From positions 186,001 through 250,000 of the forward strand of contig CAVRTA010000002.1 of NCBI GenBank assembly GCA_963724135.1: a DNA stretch of 64,000 bases, read 5' to 3'. The stretch's first letter is position 1. Each line of letters opens with the position of its first letter. The DNA is from DATLGB01 sp963724135. GTDB lineage: Bacteria > Actinomycetota > Thermoleophilia > Solirubrobacterales > Solirubrobacteraceae. The position numbers and the translations under genes are program-made. Under the pieces are notes generated by a model that was not told the DNA's origin, did no database searches, and was given only the letters and a program-made list of their open reading frames with translations. Positions 7,237 through 18,711 of the stretch are shown here, in pieces.

Positions 7237-8718
7237 TCAGAGCCCCTCGAGTGCTTCCTTCGCCGCGCGGTCGCCGGAGCGGATCGCGCCGTCCATGTAG
7301 CCGTTCCAGATCGTCGCCGTCTCGGTGCCCGCCCAGTGGACGCGGCCGAACGGGCGGCGGATCTCGGTGCCGTAGGAGAGCAGCACGCCCGGCGGTGTGT
7401 AGCCGCCGTAGCAGCCGCGCGTCCACTGCTCCTCGGCCCAGCTCTTGTCGAAGTAGTCGCTCGGGTTCGCGGCCTGCTGGCCGAAGTAGCGGACGAAGCT
7501 GCCGATGACGGCGGCGCGACGCTCGGCGGGCGGCCTGCTCGTCCAGGCACGCGCCTCGGCGCCCTCGATGAAGCCGAGCATGACTCCCGGCTTGCCGCTC
7601 GGCGGGGTGTTGTCGAAGGTGATCTTGACCGGGCCGGTGTCGCTCGTCGCCTGGCCCGTGAGGCCGTCCTTGCGCCAGAACGGCTCGGGGTAGACGGCCA
7701 TGCACTTGACCACGGACCCCATCGGGAAGCGCTGGAGCAGCTGCGCCTTCGGCCCCGGGAGGATGGGGTCGAAGCCGATGAACGGGATAACCGCCGGCGG
7801 AACGGTGACGATGCAGCGCTTCGCGGTCACGGTGAGCCGGTCGCAGACGACACGCACGACGTCCGCGCGCTGCTCGATGCGGCGCGCCGGCGCCCCGAGC
7901 ACGACGCGCTTGCCGAGGCGCTTGGCGAGCCCCTTCGCGACGAGCTGCGAGCCGCCGACGAAGCGCGACTCCTGCGCGCCGCCGGCGGTGTTGATGAGCC
8001 GGTCGAACGTCCCGGGCGTGGTCTCGTTGCCCGCGCTCGCGATGTAGAAGAGGACGTGCAGCAGGGAGACGTCGCGCGGCTGGGCCGCCCACACCGCCTC
8101 GATGCCGAGGTCGAGCAGGTTGCGCCCGCCGGGCGACTGCGCGTTGGCGAGCTTCCAGGTCTCGAACGTCTGCCCGTCGTACTCGGCCGCCTGTGCCGCG
8201 TTCCACGGCGCCTCGCGCGGCACGCCGTTGGCCATCGAGTTGAGCTGCTGGATGGCCAGGAACGCCTCCGGTGCGCCCAGCGCGTCGGGCGGGATCGGCC
8301 CCAGCGGCCCGGTCGACGCGTAGCGGCTGAGTGAGCCGTTGGCGTAGTAGACGTTGTCGCCGTCGTTGTAGGTCTTGTACGTCGCGACGCCGAGGTCCTT
8401 GGCGACCGCGAGCAGCCGGTCCTGCGTCGGGCCGACCCACTGGCCGCCGATCTCGACGACGCCGCCGGGGTGGTCGGGCCCCAGCCGGTGGTTGAGGATG
8501 CGCCCGCCGACGCGCCGGCGCGCCTCGACCAGCACGACGCTGCGGCCCGCCTTCGCCACCGCCGTCGCCGCCGCGAGGCCGGCGAGCCCGGCGCCGACGA
8601 CGACGACGTCCGCGCGCCGCCGCGAGCGCCGCTTCGCCGCGGCGGCCGGGGTGGCGCGCACCGCCGCGGTCGCCGCCGCCCCGCCGATGAAACCCCGTCT
8701 GGTGCTCACGGACCGCAT
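7237..8718 (-). CDS. Tat-exported flavin monoamine oxidase
   Basis: FAD-dependent amine oxidase of the MAO/LAAO superfamily, expected to deaminate amines or amino acids outside the membrane. The chosen start MRSVSTRRGFIGGAAATAAV (493 aa) gives a clear twin-arginine signal; an ATG 21 bp upstream (8739) is also possible. The FAD Rossmann motif VVVVGAGLAGLAAATAVAKA is near 39-58, followed by LVEARRRVGGRI. The C-terminal FAD-binding block is HWAGTETATIWNGYMDGAIR. The length is normal for the family. It is divergent from aconitase with about 32 bp between. The substrate is unknown. It lies 6 kb from the Mau-like genes, so a link through amine metabolism is only a guess. Confidence 0.88.
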   Translation of the reverse strand: MRSVSTRRGFIGGAAATAAVRATPAAAAKRRSRRRADVVVVGAGLAGLAAATAVAKAGRSVVLVEARRRVGGRILNHRLGPDHPGGVVEIGGQWVGPTQDRLLAVAKDLGVATYKTYNDGDNVYYANGSLSRYASTGPLGPIPPDALGAPEAFLAIQQLNSMANGVPREAPWNAAQAAEYDGQTFETWKLANAQSPGGRNLLDLGIEAVWAAQPRDVSLLHVLFYIASAGNETTPGTFDRLINTAGGAQESRFVGGSQLVAKGLAKRLGKRVVLGAPARRIEQRADVVRVVCDRLTVTAKRCIVTVPPAVIPFIGFDPILPGPKAQLLQRFPMGSVVKCMAVYPEPFWRKDGLTGQATSDTGPVKITFDNTPPSGKPGVMLGFIEGAEARAWTSRPPAERRAAVIGSFVRYFGQQAANPSDYFDKSWAEEQWTRGCYGGYTPPGVLLSYGTEIRRPFGRVHWAGTETATIWNGYMDGAIRSGDRAAKEALEGL

Positions 8719-8750
8719 GCTCGCACGGCTCGCGGGCATAAGGTGCAGGT

Positions 8751-11539
<2,789 letters not shown>

Positions 11540-11543
<4 letters not shown>

Positions 11544-12595
11544 CGATCCCGAGCGTCCTCCGGGACCTGCTGGTGGCGGCAGGTCCGTCGGGTTACGCGA
11601 CGGCGCCGGCGAAGGCGTTCCGCGCCGCGTGCGACGCGCTCGGCGCCGAGGTGCGCGGCGACACCGTCGGCTCGACCGTGGCGACGCTCGCCGGGGGCGA
11701 CGGGCCCAGCGTCGCGGTCATGGGCCACATCGACGAGATCGGCCTGATCGTCTCCCACATTGACGACAAGGGCTTCCTGTGGTTCCTGCAGGTCGGCGGC
11801 TGGGACCCGCAGATCCTCGTCGGCCAGCGCGTGGACGTGATCACGCGCGACGGCGTCATTCCCGGCGTCTGCGGGCGCAAGCCGATCCACCTGCTCTCCG
11901 AGGACGAGCGCAAGAAGGTCCCCAAGCTCAAGGACCTGCACATCGACATCGGCGCCAAGGACGGTGACGAAGCGCGCTCCATGGTGCGCGTCGGCGATGT
12001 CGCCGTGATCGGCGCCGAGCCGCTCGAGTTCCCCAATGGCCGCATCGTCTCGCGCTCGCTCGACAACCGCGTCGGCTGCTTCGTCGCCTACGAGACGCTG
12101 CGGCTGCTCGCGGAGGGTGACCCACCGCCCGGCGACTTCCACGCCGTTGCCGTCGAGCACGAGGAGACCGACTTCCAGGGCGCGATCACGACCTCGTTCT
12201 CCCTACGCCCCGACGTCGTCGTCGTCATCGACGTCACGCACGAGACCGGTGCGCCGGGCGTCGACGAGAAGGAGAACGGCAAGCACGAGTTCGGCTCGGG
12301 GCCGGCGATCGTGCGCGGTGCGACGCTGTCCCCACGACTGTTCGAGCTGCTGGTGGAGACGGCGGAGGAGGAGGGAATCCCGTACACGCTCGAGGCCACC
12401 GGGCGCTCGACCGGCACCGACGCCGACGCGACGGTGTGGTCGCGCGGCGGCATCCCGACCGCCTCGATCGGCGTCCCGTCGCGCTACATGCACTCGGCGT
12501 GCGAGATGGTCGCGCTCGACGACGTGATGGCGACGGCGCGGCTGTGCGCGGCGTTCGTGCGGCGCCTGAGCGCCGACATGTCGCTCGTGCCTTGA
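11540..12595 (+). CDS. M42-family aminopeptidase
   Basis: Dinuclear-metal (Zn/Co) peptidase of the M42 (glutamyl aminopeptidase/PepA-like, 'endoglucanase M') family, 351 aa, normal length. Visible metal-site regions are VMGHIDEIGLIVSHID (about 56-71), SLDNRVGCFVAY (about 172-183, bridging Asp), the VEHEETDFQGA catalytic Glu block (about 201-211), VVVIDVTHE and the C-terminal SRYMHSACE. The family trims peptides as large tetrahedral particles in the cytoplasm. The GTG start overlaps the acnA stop by 4 bp, so translation is probably coupled. The HAD gene follows 7 bp after its stop. Confidence 0.9.
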
Positions 12596-12602
12596 CCTAG
12601 GG

Positions 12603-13331
12603 GTGGTGAGGCCGATCGTGTGCGCCCTTGCCGGCCGAGCCGGGCCCCCGAGCGGTCTCCCGCTGCTGATTCTCTGGGACATCGACGGCACGCTGCTGCA
12701 GCGGGCCTCGCACGAGCACGCGACCGCGCTGGTGCGCGCTCTGGGCGAGGTGCACGGCTCGTTGCCGTTCGATGCCGTCGGCGTTGATGCCGCCGGCCGC
12801 ACCGATGGAGCGATCGCTCGCGATCTCCTTGTGGGCTGCGGTGTCCCGGCGAACAGCATCGACGAGGGAGTGGATGAGGTCGCTCGGTTGACGGCGGAGG
12901 CCTACGAGGAGCTGTGCCCGGCCGATCTGTCGGGGAAGGTCGCTCCGGGGATCGCGGCGCTGCTGTCGGCGCTGGCGGGAGATCCGCGCTACCGCAACTC
13001 GCTCGTCACCGGCAACTTCGAGCCCGTCGCGCGGCTGAAGCTCGAGCGGGCCGGGATCGGCGCGTTCTTCGAGCCCGGCCAGGGCGGCTTCGGCTCGGAC
13101 GCCGAGGAGCGCGAGCAGCTCCCGCCCCTGGCGCGGGCGCGCGCGGGCGACTGGCCGCGCGAGCGCACGGTGGTCGTCGGCGACACGCCGCGCGACGTGG
13201 CCTGCGCGCGCGCCGACGGGCTGCGCGTGGTCGCCGTCACCACCGGGCCCTTCGACGCCGCGGCGCTGCACGAGGCCGACCACGTCGTCTCCGGCGCCGA
13301 CGAGCTGGCCCCGTTACTGCCGTCGCTTTGA
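12603..13331 (+). CDS. HAD-superfamily phosphatase
   Basis: A haloacid-dehalogenase hydrolase with a phosphoglycolate-phosphatase-like layout (242 aa). Motif I is LLILWDIDGTLL (about 20-31, catalytic Asp pair), motif II is NSLVTGNF (about 136-143) and motif IV is TVVVGDTPRDVACARADG (about 193-210). A helical cap of the GphA type lies between motifs I and II. The first GTG at 12603 gives 20 residues before motif I; a later GTG (12618) is equally possible. It is cytoplasmic, substrate unknown. It ends in an 18-bp overlap with the convergent MBL-fold gene. Confidence 0.85.
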   Translation: MVRPIVCALAGRAGPPSGLPLLILWDIDGTLLQRASHEHATALVRALGEVHGSLPFDAVGVDAAGRTDGAIARDLLVGCGVPANSIDEGVDEVARLTAEAYEELCPADLSGKVAPGIAALLSALAGDPRYRNSLVTGNFEPVARLKLERAGIGAFFEPGQGGFGSDAEEREQLPPLARARAGDWPRERTVVVGDTPRDVACARADGLRVVAVTTGPFDAAALHEADHVVSGADELAPLLPSL

Positions 13332-14459
13332 GGGCCGGCAGCGGCGCGCGCGCTTGCGCGCCTTCGCGCCGCGGCAGCGCTTCGGCGTGGACTTCACGTC
13401 GAACGTCAGCAGGCTGGGCCGCAGATAGTCGTAGGGGTCGTAGAGCCAGCGCACCTCGGTCGGCACCGGCTCGCGCTTGGCCAGCTCACGCCGGAACACG
13501 CCCTCGAGGCTCCTCGAGGCGCCGTACTCGGCGACGAAGTCGTGGTGCAGCGGCACGAACACCTTCGGCCTGATCCGCACCATGTAGTCGACCGGGTCGC
13601 GCTGGCCGTTGGTCGGATCGTTGAACCCGAGCGTCGAGCCGAGCTCGACGTCGGTCGGCGGCAGCTTCTCCAGCAGGTCGAGGACGTGCGGCGCGTTCTC
13701 GCGCAGCGGGCCGACGCTGTCGTGCCAGGTGAGCCTGAAGTTCCCGACCTTGAACTGGTACAGCAGGCTCCAGCCCTCGTCGCCGCTGGTGGCCAGTCCG
13801 GCGACCGTTCCCGCGCCCGGCGGGTGCAGGAGCACCTGGGTTGCGTCCGGGAGGGCTCCGCCGGTGAGGCTGGTCTCGTGGTTCTCGCCGTCGGGCGGGA
13901 CGGCGGCGCTGTGCAGGTGCTTGAGCACCCTGACCTTCACGCGCTTGCCGACCGGCTGCAGCCCCGTGGTGAAGGCGCCGGGCTCGGACGCGCGCGGCAC
14001 CGCCTCGACGCAGTTGACGAGCACCGGTTTGCCGGCGTACGCCTCGGCCTGCGCGCGCGCCTGGTCGCAGTGCTCGGGCGTCCCCATCACCAGCGCGCCG
14101 GTCTCGGCCGCGATCGCGCCGCCGGTGTTGGCGTGGTCGAAGTGGCCGTGCCCGATGAAGATCGCCCTGGGACGCAGCGCCATCAGCTCGGCCGTCGTGG
14201 TGGGCACGTAGTTCGGCTGGTCCTCGCCCTTGTGGATGTAGGTGTCGAGCAGCACGACGCGGCCGTCGATCGCCATCGCCACGCTCGCGACGCTGAACCA
14301 GGACAGGATCACCTTGTCGCTGCGCACGCGGCCGGCGTCGTCCACGTTGCCAGGGCCGAAGAAGTGCTCGCGCGCCGCGACGGTCTCCTGCGGCAGCTGG
14401 GCGCTGGCCGCGGGGGCGAACGCCAGCAGCAGGAGCACCACCGCAGAGGCTCTAGACAC
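13314..14459 (-). CDS. Secreted metallo-beta-lactamase-fold hydrolase
   Basis: A 381-aa protein with an N-terminal signal peptide (SAVVLLLLAFAPAASA, cleavage near residue 20). The MBL-fold signature FIGHGHFDHANTGG (HxHxDH) is at about 98-111. Other metal-ligand histidines probably sit in LKHLHSAA, TWHDSVG and VPLHHDFVAEYG. The last 25 residues are a Lys/Arg-rich tail. The GTG start at 14459 overlaps the stop of the MauF-like gene by 8 bp, so it is the last gene of that operon. This makes it a possible helper of the Mau-like system. Enzyme specificity is unknown. Confidence 0.82.
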   Translation of the reverse strand: MSRASAVVLLLLAFAPAASAQLPQETVAAREHFFGPGNVDDAGRVRSDKVILSWFSVASVAMAIDGRVVLLDTYIHKGEDQPNYVPTTTAELMALRPRAIFIGHGHFDHANTGGAIAAETGALVMGTPEHCDQARAQAEAYAGKPVLVNCVEAVPRASEPGAFTTGLQPVGKRVKVRVLKHLHSAAVPPDGENHETSLTGGALPDATQVLLHPPGAGTVAGLATSGDEGWSLLYQFKVGNFRLTWHDSVGPLRENAPHVLDLLEKLPPTDVELGSTLGFNDPTNGQRDPVDYMVRIRPKVFVPLHHDFVAEYGASRSLEGVFRRELAKREPVPTEVRWLYDPYDYLRPSLLTFDVKSTPKRCRGAKARKRARRCRPSKRRQ

Positions 14460-15849
14460 CGATGCGCAAGATACGCGAGCGCGTCGCGCCGCCGCGCAGG
14501 TGCCGTACGCGGGTGACGTAGGCGGAGTCGGCGGCGAGTGCCGTCGTCCACAGCGTCACCGTCACGCCCGCGCGCGGCCTGGGCGGTTGCCTCGGGCGCC
14601 TGCGGCGCGGATAGCCCTGGCGGTGCGGGCGCAGGCCCTTCTCGTGACCGCGGTCGCGGCGGGAGGTCGGGGTCGTGGAGAAGATGACGCGCCGGTCGAG
14701 CACGAGCTTCTGGCGCCGGGAGCTGGCGCGCACGTAGAGCAGCCCGCGGTCGGTGAGCGTGGGGGCGAGCAGCTGAGCGCCGGTCGTCCGGCGCAGCGTG
14801 CGCAGCGAGCCGGTGGAGAGGTTGCGTGCACGGATGCGGCTCTGGTGCCGGGACTGCTCGTCGAACAGGACGCGGGCGCCGGTGAGCGTCGGCCGGCCGA
14901 CCCGGCCGCTGCGGACCAGGACCGGCTCAGTGGGCGCGGACCGGTCCACGCCCAGGATCTCGTTGCCCGCGCGCCAGGCGACGTGCGTCGGCGACAGGGC
15001 GACCGCGTCCGCCCCCGGCGCCGGGACGCTGAGCTCGGGCGTCAGTGTCGTGGCGTCGGCGACGACGATCTCGTCGCCCTGCACCCACGCCACCTCGGTC
15101 TCGTCGACGGCGGGGTGGGATCCGGGGAGCGCAAGCGTCTGGCCGTCGCGCACGAGCGCCCCGGTCCCGCTCGACGACTGGTAGGCGAACAGCGCGCCGG
15201 CGGCGCTCGGGTCGTGGGCGTTCGCGGCGGCGACGGTCGCGGCGCGCGCGTCCGGCGGTGAGGCGACCAGCGCCGCGGCCGCCAGCGCGAGCGTCGCCGC
15301 CGCCGCTGCGCGCAGCCCGCGCAGCACCTGCGGGCGCTCGGCGAGCAGCGCCGCGTCGGCGAGCAGGACGATCGGCAGGGCACGGCCCGCTCCGAACGCC
15401 AGCCCGACCGCCAGCCCGGTCGCGGGTGTTCCGATCGCCAGGCAGGCGGCCGCGAGCGCCCAGGTCGCGTACGAGAGCAGGAAGGTGGTGAAGCCGAGCC
15501 CGAGCAGCACCCCGTAGAGGCCGGCGGCGAGCGGCAGCGGCAGGAAGCGACGCCAGGACTCCGGCACCTGGCGCCGGACCTGGGGCACGATGCGCCGGCC
15601 GGCGGCGTCCCCGAGCGCCGCCGCCGCGAGCGCCGCCACGGCCAGCGCGACGATCGGGCCCGCAAGCGTCGTGCCGAGTAGCGCGAGACCTCCGAAGGTG
15701 GCGGCGCCGCCGGCGATCGACCCGAACGCGAACGCCGCTGTCGCCCCGGCCCGGCGCTGCAGTGTCTCCATCATCGACATGCCGCAGGGCGACCACGAGC
15801 CGGCCAGGCCCGCCAGCGTCGCCGCGCCGATCAGCGCCGCGCTCAGCAC
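14452..15849 (-). CDS. MauF/CcdA-like membrane protein fused to a propeller-like extracytoplasmic domain
   Basis: A 465-aa protein. Residues 1-205 hold about six membrane helices and, near the N-terminus, GSWSPCGMSM (Cys at about 22), a motif reminiscent of CcdA/MauF-type thiol transporters. Residues 206-465 look extracytoplasmic and beta-rich, with recurring short units (FAYQSSSGTGALV, VAWVQGDEIVVAD, VAWRAGNEILGVD, LLYVRASSR) like TolB/WD40-type propeller blades. The start is GTG at 15849, overlapping the stop of the MauE-fusion gene by 7 bp. In known mau clusters MauF is a membrane helper and MauB, the dehydrogenase heavy chain, is a propeller, so this could be a MauF-MauB-like fusion. The MauB assignment is weak and rests on fold-like appearance and context. 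Confidence 0.7.
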   Translation of the reverse strand: MLSAALIGAATLAGLAGSWSPCGMSMMETLQRRAGATAAFAFGSIAGGAATFGGLALLGTTLAGPIVALAVAALAAAALGDAAGRRIVPQVRRQVPESWRRFLPLPLAAGLYGVLLGLGFTTFLLSYATWALAAACLAIGTPATGLAVGLAFGAGRALPIVLLADAALLAERPQVLRGLRAAAAATLALAAAALVASPPDARAATVAAANAHDPSAAGALFAYQSSSGTGALVRDGQTLALPGSHPAVDETEVAWVQGDEIVVADATTLTPELSVPAPGADAVALSPTHVAWRAGNEILGVDRSAPTEPVLVRSGRVGRPTLTGARVLFDEQSRHQSRIRARNLSTGSLRTLRRTTGAQLLAPTLTDRGLLYVRASSRRQKLVLDRRVIFSTTPTSRRDRGHEKGLRPHRQGYPRRRRPRQPPRPRAGVTVTLWTTALAADSAYVTRVRHLRGGATRSRILRIGV

Positions 15850-17063
15850 GGGACCCGCGTCTGGAAGAACATCACGCAGAAGACCTTGCGCCCCGAGTAG
15901 CAGTAGCCGGTCAGGGAGGCGTCGCCGTTGATGCGGCGGTCGCTCTGGCTGCAGCAGTCGACGAGCTTGCGCACGTGGCCCTTGCAGCAGCGGTACCACG
16001 CGCCGTCGACGTGCGTGCGGATGCGGTACTCGCGCGCCACCGCCGTGCAGACCCTCGTGCGCGTCGCCACCGGTAGCGGGCGGCCGCCGGGATCCCGCAG
16101 CAGCCGGCCGTCCCTTCCGACCGGTCGGTCCTGCCGGTCGACCGGGCGACCGAGGTCGTCGACGCGGTGCCCGTCGCGCGCGCGCAACGGGAATCCCTTG
16201 GCGTCGATGCGAGGCAGCCCGGTCGGGTGAGGGCAGGAGTCGGTCGTGTAGATGTGGCCGCAGAAGTGGTAGGCCTCGGCCTCGCCGGGACGGATGGTGC
16301 CGCCGAGCGCGACCGCAGCGGTTGCCCTGGCGACGAACGTGCGCCGGTCGACGCCGCCGCGCAGTGCTCGTGCCTGAGTCCCCGTGTTGACCGTCCCCTT
16401 CGCGCGCACCGTCCCGTCTTCGCTGACGAAGACCGCGTACGGAGCGCCCGGGACGCGCGCGGCGAGCCACGCGGCCGCGTCGCGCTCCTCGTCGAGCTCG
16501 ACGTAGTCGCGCAGGCCGCGCTTCACGCGCGCGCACAGACGGCACCCGTCGGCGGTGAACAGATTCAGACCCGGCGCCAGCGTCGTCGCCGAGCCCAGCT
16601 CGGGCCCTTCGTGGGCGACGTCGAGCGCCGCCCGCGGCGCGCGCTGGAACAGCAGCGCCGCGATCGTCGCCACGGCGGCGCCCGCGACCGCGAGGGCCAC
16701 AGAACCGCCGCCCGCGAACAGGGCGAGCACCGCCAGTGCGCACGTTCGCGCGACCGACCATCGCGACACCGTCCCGCGCGCGCCGAGGCAGCCGCACGGC
16801 GCCCCGCCGCCACCGCGCGCGAGGACGACCGCCTGCGCGAGCGCGAACACCGCGAAGACGCCCGCCGCGGGCCAGCGCGCACCCGGCACGCCCGCCAGCA
16901 CCGCGACGCCGAGCACTGACTCGGCGACCACGAGCGGCCACAGCGCCCAGGGCACGCCGAACGTCCCCAGCGCCACGCGCGACGCGGCCGGCTCGGCGGC
17001 CTTCATGCCCGCCGCGAAGAGCAGAACGAGGCCGCAGATCACGCTCGCCGGCACCCGCCGCAA
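15843..17063 (-). CDS. MauE-thioredoxin-(Tat)-MauA-like fusion protein
   Basis: A 406-aa multidomain protein. Residues 1-140 form a MauE/DoxX-like membrane domain of about four helices with a GGAPCGCLG loop (about 86-94). Residues 152-225 look thioredoxin-like, with a CRLC redox motif at 174-177 (MauD-like role). Residues 238-256 read GVDRRTFVARATAAVALGG, a twin-arginine-like segment. Residues 262-406 are Cys-rich, with ten cysteines including two CC pairs (WYRCCKGH, LVDCC), GYCYSG and VFCVMFF. Their spacing follows the C-terminal half of the methylamine dehydrogenase light chain (MauA). The residues aligned with both TTQ tryptophans are Arg and Tyr, so the cofactor cannot form. The LuxR-type gene lies 33 bp upstream and the MauF-like gene overlaps downstream. 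Confidence 0.8.
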   Translation of the reverse strand: MRRVPASVICGLVLLFAAGMKAAEPAASRVALGTFGVPWALWPLVVAESVLGVAVLAGVPGARWPAAGVFAVFALAQAVVLARGGGGAPCGCLGARGTVSRWSVARTCALAVLALFAGGGSVALAVAGAAVATIAALLFQRAPRAALDVAHEGPELGSATTLAPGLNLFTADGCRLCARVKRGLRDYVELDEERDAAAWLAARVPGAPYAVFVSEDGTVRAKGTVNTGTQARALRGGVDRRTFVARATAAVALGGTIRPGEAEAYHFCGHIYTTDSCPHPTGLPRIDAKGFPLRARDGHRVDDLGRPVDRQDRPVGRDGRLLRDPGGRPLPVATRTRVCTAVAREYRIRTHVDGAWYRCCKGHVRKLVDCCSQSDRRINGDASLTGYCYSGRKVFCVMFFQTRVPC

Positions 17064-17096
17064 ACTACCGGCCGGGGCGGGTGCGTCTACGGACCG

Positions 17097-18689
17097 CTAC
17101 ACGTCGAGCCAGAGCGTCGCGCGCGCGGCCGCCTCGGCACGGTTTCGGACACCCAGCTTGGACAGGATCCGGCTCACGTGGTGGCCGGCCGTCTTCTCGC
17201 TGATCACCAGCGTCTGTGCGATCGCGGCGTTGGTCATCCCCTGGGTGATCAGCGCCAGCACCTCCTGCTCGCGGGCCGACAGCTCTCCCTCGACGCGCGC
17301 CCGCGGCGCGGTCCCCTTGCCGAGCTCGCGCAGCACCGCCGCCGCCGCGTCGAGCGCGCGCGCGGCTCCGAGCCGCCGGAAGGCCGCCTGGGCGCTGCGC
17401 GCCTCCGCGACGGCCAGCTCACGCGCCTGCGACCCGAGGGAGCGAGCGACCTCGAGCCGCGCCTCGCCGGCGTCGAGCGGCATCGCCAGCGCCTCGAACG
17501 CTGCCAGCGCCCGTTGCGCGGGCCCGGCCGCATCCTGGCCCCGGGCCAGTGCCACGCGGGCCCCGGCGAGGTCGGCGCGGGCAGCGACGAGCCTGATGCC
17601 CGAGGAGTGCGCCAGCGCGCTCAGCTGATCGGCGGCCTCCGCGGCTCCGTCGATTGCGCCGGCTGCCAGCCGCGCGTCGACGAGCGGGGCCAGCAGCTGG
17701 CTGGTGCGAACGGCGTCGTCACCGGCGGTCATCAGCCCGCGTTCGAGCAGCGCGGCCGCGGTGTCCGCACCACCCTGGGCGAGTGCCAGCAGCGCAAGGG
17801 CGCGCAGCGAGGACGGATGCTCCTGGCGGTCGGCGAGCAGCTGCTCGGCCTCACGCAGCCTCCCCTGGCGCACGCGCAGCTCCGCCAGCGCGGCGACCGT
17901 GGGTGCGCCCATCTCGGGGATGTAGCGGGCGTGCGTGGCCAGCGCGCTCTCGAGCGCCCGCTCCGCGTCACCCCAGCGCCCACGCGCCACGAGCACATCC
18001 GCGTGGATCGTCTGGCAGGAGCCCAGCAACGGAGCCGTGGCGTGCTCGCGCGCGAAGTCGTCGACCAGCTCGCACCACTCCGAGGCCTGCTCCCACTCGC
18101 CGGCATCGACGCACGCGATGATCAGGTTGCAGTACGACTCGGCCAGGGTGTGGACGTTGCCGACGCGTCCCGCCGCAGCGGCCGCCATCGCCTCCTCGAG
18201 CAGCGCCATGCCATCGCGCGGACGGCCGGCGCTGACCTCCGCGCGCCCGAGCACGCTGAGGGCGAACACCTCGAGGTCGGCGTCGCCGCTGTCGCGCGCA
18301 TACACCATCGCGCGCCGGGCGTGCGCGGCGCACTCGTCCACGCTCTCCGCATGCCGCGCGTGCTCGACGGCGACCCACCCGTGCCCGGCGCACGCGTCGC
18401 TGCCCTCCAGCGCGCGCTCGGCGCGCGACAGCCAGCCGCGGGCGGCGGACGCGCGCCCGCGCACCATGCGCTGGTGGGAGATCCAGACCGCCATGCGTGC
18501 GGCCTCGTCGCAGCGTCCCGCGCTCACGTAGCCCGCGAACGCGCGCTCGCGCGCCGTGATGCCCTCCTCGACCTCGCCCAGGAACCACAGCGCGAGGCCG
18601 AGGCCGTCGTGGGCCTCGGGATCGTCGGAGCGCGCGAGCGTCTCCTCGTACGTCGCGCGCGCCGCCGCCCACTGGCCCGTGTCGATCAT
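17097..18689 (-). CDS. LuxR-type regulator with TPR-like N-terminal region
   Basis: A 530-aa putative transcription activator. The last 65 residues are a GerE/LuxR helix-turn-helix: LSAREQEVLALITQGMTN, then IAQTLVISEKTAGHHVSRIL and SKLGVRNRAEAAARA. The N-terminal 440 residues are Ala/Leu-rich paired helices (for example YVSAGRCDEAARMAVWISHQ and ALLALAQGGADTAAALLERG) that look like degenerate TPR repeats. No receiver or AAA domain is present, so the effector may be a protein or small ligand. It lies 33 bp upstream of the MauE-fusion gene on the same strand and could control that operon (inference). Confidence 0.85.
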   Translation of the reverse strand: MIDTGQWAAARATYEETLARSDDPEAHDGLGLALWFLGEVEEGITARERAFAGYVSAGRCDEAARMAVWISHQRMVRGRASAARGWLSRAERALEGSDACAGHGWVAVEHARHAESVDECAAHARRAMVYARDSGDADLEVFALSVLGRAEVSAGRPRDGMALLEEAMAAAAAGRVGNVHTLAESYCNLIIACVDAGEWEQASEWCELVDDFAREHATAPLLGSCQTIHADVLVARGRWGDAERALESALATHARYIPEMGAPTVAALAELRVRQGRLREAEQLLADRQEHPSSLRALALLALAQGGADTAAALLERGLMTAGDDAVRTSQLLAPLVDARLAAGAIDGAAEAADQLSALAHSSGIRLVAARADLAGARVALARGQDAAGPAQRALAAFEALAMPLDAGEARLEVARSLGSQARELAVAEARSAQAAFRRLGAARALDAAAAVLRELGKGTAPRARVEGELSAREQEVLALITQGMTNAAIAQTLVISEKTAGHHVSRILSKLGVRNRAEAAARATLWLDV

Positions 18690-18711
18690 GTCCCGCCGGG
18701 CTATACCACGC

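Noticed and set aside
14452..17063. Functional methylamine dehydrogenase
   Set aside because: The light-chain-like domain lacks both TTQ tryptophans, and the heavy-chain match is weak, so ordinary MADH activity is not supported.
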